From the NCBI RefSeq assembly GCF_011694815.1, contig NZ_CP050177.1, positions 2,407,001-2,471,000 on the forward strand: DNA of 64,000 nucleotides, read 5' to 3'. Within the stretch, counting starts at the first letter, position 1; every line of letters starts with the position of its first letter. The translations under genes and the position numbers were made by a program. The stretch comes from Streptomyces liangshanensis (GTDB lineage: Bacteria; Actinomycetota; Actinomycetes; Streptomycetales; Streptomycetaceae). The notes beneath the pieces were generated by a model. It made no database searches. It was not told the origin of the DNA and was given only the letters and a program-made list of their open reading frames with translations. This document shows, in pieces, positions 57,168 through 64,000 of this stretch.

Positions 57168-59024
57168 TTGAACATCCCACCTGCTCTCAAGAACAGGTTC
57201 AGATCGAGAGCCGTCGCGGGCCTCACCGCGCTGCTCCTGCCCCTGGCCGCCATGGTCGGGCTCGCCGCCCCCGCCGAAGCCGCCACGTCGGCCACGGCCA
57301 CCTTCTCCAAGCCCTCCGACTGGGGCTCGGGCTTCGAGGGCAGGTGGACGGTGAAGAACACCGGCACCACGACCCTCTCCTCCTGGACCGTCGAGTGGGA
57401 CTTCCCCGCCGGCACCACCGTGACCTCCGCGTGGGACGCGGACGTCACCGGCTCGGCCAACCACTGGACGGGCAAGAACAAGACCTGGAACGGCACGCTG
57501 GCCCCCGGCGCGTCCGTCACCTTCGGCTTCAACGGCACCGGCTCGGGATCGCCCTCCGGCTGTAAGCTCAACGGCGCCTCCTGCGACGGCGGCCCGAGCG
57601 TCCCCGGCGACGCGCTGCCCTCGGCCCCCGGCACCCCCACCGCCAGCAACATCACCAACACGGCGGTCACGCTGAACTGGTCGGCGGCGACGGACGACAA
57701 GGGCATCAAGAACTACGACGTCTTCCGTAACGGCACGAAGGTCGCCACGGTCACCGGCACCTCGTACACCAACACCGGCCTCACCGCCGGCACGGACTAC
57801 TCGTACACCGTCCAGGCCCGCGACACCATCGACCAGGTGGGCCCCGTCAGCGGCGCCCGCGCGGTCCGCACCACCGGCGGCTCCACGGACCCCGGCACCC
57901 CCGGTACCGGCAGCAAGATCAAGCTCGGGTACTTCACCGAGTGGGGCGTCTACGACCGGAACTACCACGTCAAGAACATCGTGAGCTCCGGTTCCGCCTC
58001 GAAGATCACGCACATCAACTACTCCTTCGGCAACGTCACCGGCGGCAAGTGCGTCATGGGTGACGCGTACGCCGCGACGGACAAGGCGTACACCGCCGAC
58101 CAGGCCGTCGACGGTGTCGCCGACACGTGGGACCAGCCGCTGCGCGGCAACTTCAACCAGCTGCGCAAGCTCAAGGCCGCGAACCCGAACATCAAGGTTC
58201 TCTGGTCCTTCGGCGGCTGGACCTGGTCCGGCGGCTTCACGGACGCCGTGAAGAACCCGACCGCGTTCGCGCAGTCCTGCTACGACCTCATCGAGGACCC
58301 CCGCTGGGCCGACGTCTTCGACGGCATCGACCTGGACTGGGAGTACCCGAACTCCTGCGGTCTGTCCTGCGACGCCAGCGGCCCGAACGCGTTCAAGAAC
58401 ATGATGCAGGCCATGCGGGCGAAGTTCGGCCCGAACTACCTGGTCACCGCGGCCGTCACGGCCGACGGTTCGGCCGGCGGCAAGATCGAGCAGACGGACT
58501 ACGCCGGCGCTGCCCAGTACATGAACTGGTTCAACGTCATGACGTACGACTTCTTCGGCTCCTTCAACGCGGCGGGCCCGACGGCGCCGCACTCCCCGCT
58601 GACCTCCTACACCGGCATCCCGCAGCAGGGCTTCACCTCGGCCGACGCGATCGCCAAGTTCAAGGCGCAGGGCGTCCCGGCGGCCAAGCTGCTGCTCGGC
58701 ATCGGCTTCTACGGCCGCGGCTGGACCGGCGTCACGCAGGCCGCCCCGGGCGGCACGGCGACGGGCGCGGCGCCCGGCACGTACGAGGCGGGCATCGAGG
58801 ACTACAAGGTCCTCAAGAACACCTGCCCGCCCACCGGCACCATCGCCGGGACGTCGTACTCCAAGTGCGGCTCGAACTGGTGGAGCTACGACACCCCGGC
58901 GACCGTCGCGGGCAAGATGGCCTGGGCCAAGCAGCAGGGCCTGGGAGGCGCGTTCTTCTGGGACTTCACCGGTGACACCGCCAACGGCGAACTGGTCACG
59001 GCGATCAGCAACGGTCTCCAGTAG
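57168..59024 (+). CDS. chiC: Secreted family 18 chitinase with CBM2 and FnIII domains (ChiC-like)
   Basis: A 618-residue exported chitinase. A signal peptide (residues 1-38, ending A-E-A-A) is followed by a CBM2-type carbohydrate-binding domain (about 40-135, with conserved Trp at S-D-W-G-S-G-F, T-V-E-W-D-F and A-N-H-W-T-G), a fibronectin-III domain (about 150-235) and a GH18 catalytic barrel (about 245-618). The barrel has S-F-G-G-W-T-W near 347 and the DxxDxDxE motif F-D-G-I-D-L-D-W-E-Y near 385, with M-T-Y-D-F-F near 460. The TTG at 57168 follows GAGGAGCACC. The upstream kinase/regulator pair and DasR-like repeats indicate chitin-inducible control. Confidence 0.96.
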   Translation: MNIPPALKNRFRSRAVAGLTALLLPLAAMVGLAAPAEAATSATATFSKPSDWGSGFEGRWTVKNTGTTTLSSWTVEWDFPAGTTVTSAWDADVTGSANHWTGKNKTWNGTLAPGASVTFGFNGTGSGSPSGCKLNGASCDGGPSVPGDALPSAPGTPTASNITNTAVTLNWSAATDDKGIKNYDVFRNGTKVATVTGTSYTNTGLTAGTDYSYTVQARDTIDQVGPVSGARAVRTTGGSTDPGTPGTGSKIKLGYFTEWGVYDRNYHVKNIVSSGSASKITHINYSFGNVTGGKCVMGDAYAATDKAYTADQAVDGVADTWDQPLRGNFNQLRKLKAANPNIKVLWSFGGWTWSGGFTDAVKNPTAFAQSCYDLIEDPRWADVFDGIDLDWEYPNSCGLSCDASGPNAFKNMMQAMRAKFGPNYLVTAAVTADGSAGGKIEQTDYAGAAQYMNWFNVMTYDFFGSFNAAGPTAPHSPLTSYTGIPQQGFTSADAIAKFKAQGVPAAKLLLGIGFYGRGWTGVTQAAPGGTATGAAPGTYEAGIEDYKVLKNTCPPTGTIAGTSYSKCGSNWWSYDTPATVAGKMAWAKQQGLGGAFFWDFTGDTANGELVTAISNGLQ

Positions 59025-59057
59025 GACCGACCCGGTTCGTGACACACCCGCATGACT

Positions 59058-59090
59058 GAAGGGGGCGGCGCTTCGAGCGCCGCCCCCTTC
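59058..59090. terminator. Strong bidirectional terminator after chitinase
   Basis: A perfect 15-bp stem (GAAGGGGGCGGCGCT with its complement) and a 3-nt TCG loop, between the chitinase stop and the convergent DUF2550 stop at 59156. Confidence 0.9.
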
Positions 59091-59155
59091 ACCCTGTCCC
59101 GGTACGGTACCGGAGCCCCGGGCCGGACCGGCCCCGGGCCCCGCGCCCAGGCTCT

Positions 59156-59602
59156 CTACGCCACGTTCACCCGCTGGCCGGGAGGCGCGGCCTCCAGCCA
59201 GGCCAGGAAGCCCGTGAGCGCGTCCTCGCTCATCGCCAGCTCCAGCCGGACGCCCCGGTGCGCACAGCCGAGGATCACCGCGTCGGAGAGCAGCGCGAGT
59301 TCCTCCTCGCCCTGCGGGCCGCGGCGGGCCGTCACCTCGATCGACGCGCGGTCCAGGGTGCGGCGGGGGCGGGGGGCGTACGAGAAGACGCGGAACCAGT
59401 TGACGCTGTCGCCGTTGTAGCGGGCGACCCCGTACACCCAGCCCTTGCCGGAGAGGTCGATCTCCTCCGGCACGTCCCAGCGCAGACTGCAGTCGAAGGT
59501 CCCTCCGGAGCGCTGGATCAACCGCCGGCGCAGACCGAAGACGAAGAGCCCCACCGCCACCAGTACGACGACCAGTCCGCTTACGAGCAGAGCGAGGACC
59601 AT
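59156..59602 (-). CDS. DUF2550 membrane-anchored protein
   Basis: A protein of about 148 residues with one N-terminal membrane helix (V-L-A-L-L-V-S-G-L-V-V-V-L-V-A-V) and a cytoplasmic DUF2550 domain (G-T-F-D-C-S-L-R near residue 35, W-V-Y-G-V-A-R-Y near 54, W-F-R-V-F-S near 68). The three tandem candidate codons GTG-GTG-ATG (59608-59600) leave the start ambiguous; ATG at 59602 gives 9-nt spacing to AGGAGG. The gene lies next to the ATP synthase operon, a linkage conserved in actinobacteria. Function unknown. Confidence 0.85.
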   Translation of the reverse strand: MVLALLVSGLVVVLVAVGLFVFGLRRRLIQRSGGTFDCSLRWDVPEEIDLSGKGWVYGVARYNGDSVNWFRVFSYAPRPRRTLDRASIEVTARRGPQGEEELALLSDAVILGCAHRGVRLELAMSEDALTGFLAWLEAAPPGQRVNVA

Positions 59603-59731
59603 CACCACCGACCTCCTCGCCCTATCCAGTACCGGACCCAGAACCGCACCCGCATCGCCTCAGCCGCGACCCGGTCTGGAAGTCCAGCCAGGGCCGCGGC
59701 TGAGGGTGGAACCGTTGTGCCGGAGCGCTTG

Positions 59732-60106
59732 TCAGCGCGCCGACACCGCACGCATCCGTACGTCGGCGCGCCGCTCGGCGGCGTCGTCGTCGTCGGACTT
59801 CGCGCGTTCCAGCGCACGCTCCGCGCGCTGGGTGTCGATCTCGTCCGCCAGCTCGGCGATCTCCGCCAGCAGCGAGAGCTTGTTGTCGGCGAACGAGATG
59901 AACCCGCCGTGCACCGCGGCGACGACGGTGTCGCCGCCACTCGTACGAATGGTCACCGGGCCCGATTCCAGCACACCGAGCAGTGGCTGGTGACCGGGCA
60001 TGACGCCGATGTCGCCGGACGTGGTGCGCGCGACGACCAGGGTGGCCTCGCCGGACCAGACACTACGGTCGGCGGCGACCAGCTCGACATGCAGCTCAGC
60101 AGCCAA
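59732..60106 (-). CDS. atpC: ATP synthase epsilon subunit
   Basis: A 124-residue F1 central-stalk subunit that couples rotation and can inhibit hydrolysis. The N-terminal beta sandwich shows A-D-R-S-V-W-S-G-E-A-T-L-V near residue 11 and G-D-I-G-V-M-P-G-H-Q-P-L near 30; the C-terminal helical hairpin is short and charged. The start is TTG at 60106 with a GAGGAG site. It is last in the operon and separated from atpD by 134 bp holding two strong hairpins. Confidence 0.95.
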   Translation of the reverse strand: MAAELHVELVAADRSVWSGEATLVVARTTSGDIGVMPGHQPLLGVLESGPVTIRTSGGDTVVAAVHGGFISFADNKLSLLAEIAELADEIDTQRAERALERAKSDDDDAAERRADVRMRAVSAR

Positions 60107-60125
60107 GGGTGGCTCCTCGGGTCAC

Positions 60126-60147
60126 CACCCGGCCCTGCGGCCGGGTG
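60126..60147 (-). ncRNA. Hairpin in the atpD-atpC spacer (near atpC)
   Basis: A 9-bp perfect stem CACCCGGCC / GGCCGGGTG with a 4-nt loop, starting 20 bp upstream of the atpC start codon. It could shape mRNA stability or translation of atpC. It is a predicted structure only, not a separately transcribed RNA. Confidence 0.4.
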
Positions 60148-60182
60148 TTGGAATTGATTCTATGGGGTACCGGAGGATGCGC

Positions 60183-60214
60183 CGGAGGGGGGCAGGTCGA
60201 CCCGCCCCCCTCCG
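60183..60214 (-). terminator. Strong hairpin after atpD
   Basis: An 11-bp perfect stem CGGAGGGGGGC / GCCCCCCTCCG with a 10-nt loop, 27 bp after the atpD stop. It may be a partial terminator or a 3'-end stabiliser reducing atpC relative to atpD. Confidence 0.6.
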
Positions 60215-60240
60215 AGCGTCCGCCAGGTCGGAAGACCGGG

Positions 60241-62600
<2,360 letters not shown>

Positions 62601-62620
62601 GAGTCAGGTCCCTTCCGTCG

Positions 62621-64000
62621 TCACTTGGCCGCGCCGGCCGGGGCGTCCTCGCCGAGCAGCTTGCCGTCCGAGGTCTCGAACTGCTGCTTGAAGGCGCTGA
62701 TCGCGTCGCCGATCGACTGGATCGTGTCGTCGGACATCTTGCCGCCCTCGGCGATGCTGGTGAGGAGGTCCTTGCGCTCGCGGCGCAGGTACTCCAGCAG
62801 CTCCGACTCGAAGCGGCGGATGTCCAGGACCGGTACCTCGTCCAGCTTGCCGGTGGTGCCGGCCCACACGGAGACGACCTGCTCCTCGACGGGCATCGGC
62901 GCGTACTGCGACTGCTTCAGCAGCTCGACCAGGCGCTGGCCACGGGCGAGCGACGCCTTGGACGCCGCGTCCAGGTCGGAACCGAAGGACGCGAACGCCT
63001 CCAGCTCACGGAACTGGGCGAGGTCCACGCGCAGTCGTCCCGACACCTGGCGCATGGCCTTGTGCTGGGCGGAGCCACCGACACGGGAGACCGAGATACC
63101 GACGTTCAGCGCGGGCCGCTGGCCGGCGTTGAACAGGTCGGACTCCAGGAAGCACTGGCCGTCGGTGATGGAGATGACGTTGGTCGGGATGAACGCCGAG
63201 ACGTCGTTGGCCTTCGTCTCGACGATCGGCAGACCCGTCATCGAACCGGCGCCCAGGTCGTCCGAGAGCTTCGCGCAGCGCTCCAGGAGACGCGAGTGCA
63301 GGTAGAAGACGTCGCCCGGGTAGGCCTCGCGGCCCGGCGGACGGCGCAGCAGCAGGGACACGGCGCGGTACGCGTCGGCCTGCTTCGAGAGGTCGTCGAA
63401 GATGATCAGGACGTGCTTGCCCTGGTACATCCAGTGCTGGCCGATGGCCGAGCCGGTGTACGGCGCCAGGTACTTGAAGCCGGCCGGGTCGGACGCGGGG
63501 GCCGCGACGATGGTCGTGTACTCCAGCGCGCCGGCCTCGTCCAGCGCACCGCGCACGGACGCGATGGTGGAGCCCTTCTGGCCGATGGCGACGTAGATGC
63601 AGCGCACCTGCTTGTTCACGTCGCCCGAGCGCCAGTTGTCGCGCTGGTTGATGATCGTGTCGACGGCAAGAGCGGTCTTGCCGGTCTGACGGTCACCGAT
63701 GATCAGCTGTCGCTGGCCACGGCCGATCGGCACCATGGAGTCGACGGCCTTGTAGCCGGTCTGCATCGGCTCGTGCACCGACTTGCGGACCATGACGCCA
63801 GGGGCCTGCAGTTCGAGGGCGCGGCGGCCGTCGGTCGCGATCTCGCCGAGGCCGTCGATCGGGTTGCCGAGCGGGTCGACGACGCGACCCAGGTACCCCT
63901 CGCCGACGGCGACGGAGAGGACCTCGCCGGTACGACTGACCGGCTGCCCCTCCTCGATGCCGCTGAACTCGCCGAGGACGATGGCACCGATCTCGCGCTC
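62621..64000 (-). CDS. atpA: ATP synthase alpha subunit (5' end beyond window)
   Basis: The C-terminal 459 residues of the non-catalytic F1 alpha subunit; its start lies past position 64000, so about 70 N-terminal residues are missing. Visible are [13 protein letters not shown] near the left edge of the fragment, the P-loop G-D-R-Q-T-G-K-T-A, the Walker B region [12 protein letters not shown], and the alpha-specific [12 protein letters not shown] near the middle. The reading frame is open through 64000. Confidence 0.97.
   Translation of the reverse strand, partial: EREIGAIVLGEFSGIEEGQPVSRTGEVLSVAVGEGYLGRVVDPLGNPIDGLGEIATDGRRALELQAPGVMVRKSVHEPMQTGYKAVDSMVPIGRGQRQLIIGDRQTGKTALAVDTIINQRDNWRSGDVNKQVRCIYVAIGQKGSTIASVRGALDEAGALEYTTIVAAPASDPAGFKYLAPYTGSAIGQHWMYQGKHVLIIFDDLSKQADAYRAVSLLLRRPPGREAYPGDVFYLHSRLLERCAKLSDDLGAGSMTGLPIVETKANDVSAFIPTNVISITDGQCFLESDLFNAGQRPALNVGISVSRVGGSAQHKAMRQVSGRLRVDLAQFRELEAFASFGSDLDAASKASLARGQRLVELLKQSQYAPMPVEEQVVSVWAGTTGKLDEVPVLDIRRFESELLEYLRRERKDLLTSIAEGGKMSDDTIQSIGDAISAFKQQFETSDGKLLGEDAPAGAAK

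Overview
The window looks like conserved-core chromosome of a Streptomyces species, or a very close relative. Support comes from very high GC with strong third-position GC bias, frequent GTG and TTG starts, a tip-organising coiled-coil pair (Scy and FilP), Streptomyces-type regulator pairs (XRE-DUF5753 with DUF397), a GlxA/CslA locus, a ChiC-type chitinase and an actinobacterial F-ATPase operon. From memory, the backbone order resembles the S. coelicolor SCO5371-SCO5415 interval, read in the opposite direction. That comparison is knowledge-based and was not computed.

Layout. 0-1.4 kb: 3' truncated isobutyryl-CoA mutase large subunit (icmA) with a near-perfect 22-bp palindrome upstream. 1.5-5.2 kb: secreted trypsin-like protease, DUF397/XRE pair, two small overlapping genes and a SUKH (SMI1/KNR4) gene. 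5.2-14.5 kb: an accessory locus on the minus strand. It encodes a small secreted protein, a lipoprotein, a peptidoglycan-binding membrane-fusion adaptor, a MacB-like ATPase and permease, and a secreted protein of about 1456 residues with a transglycosylase-like domain, a golvesin-like domain and a C-terminal NucA/NucB-type nuclease domain. The SUKH gene converges on it. 15-18.6 kb: DUF3817, MarR, an MFS exporter and an ArsR-like regulator. 18.7-24.4 kb: cellulose-synthase-like/GlxA locus with a GH6 enzyme and a roughly 128-bp intergenic tandem repeat. 24.5-29 kb: thiamine-binding-like and DUF3817 genes, three overlapping AIM24 genes, MarR and two small secreted proteins. 29.4-33.5 kb: an OmpR-type two-component system with a divergent PepSY protein and an unknown membrane protein. 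33.5-36.4 kb: meaB, thiolase and methylmalonyl-CoA epimerase. 36.5-41.3 kb: scy and filP. 41.4-45.5 kb: two tandem paralogous ABC systems. 45.5-54.8 kb: a zinc-motif protein, an F420-type LLM oxidoreductase, nucS with its divergent partner, a possible toxin-antitoxin pair, a P-loop ATPase with an extracellular Ser/Thr/Pro tail, a STAS protein, 3-hydroxybutyryl-CoA dehydrogenase, a PduO-type cobalamin adenosyltransferase and a membrane protein. 55-59 kb: NarL-type kinase and regulator followed by a chitinase. 59-64 kb: DUF2550 and atpC-atpD-atpG-atpA (atpA cut by the window edge).

How the genes fit together. icmA, meaB, the epimerase, the PduO adenosyltransferase, the thiolase and hbd form a dispersed acyl-CoA and coenzyme-B12 set for C4/C3 precursor interconversion. 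scy, filP and cslA-glxA-GH6 all concern hyphal tip growth. The most interesting accessory element is the 4.6-14.5 kb locus. It combines a large exported protein carrying wall-lytic-like and nuclease-like domains, a dedicated-looking MacB-type transporter and a SUKH immunity-family gene. It could be an exported-effector system, but every link between its parts is inferred from gene order and motifs.

No rRNA, tRNA, CRISPR array, insertion sequence or prophage was recognised.
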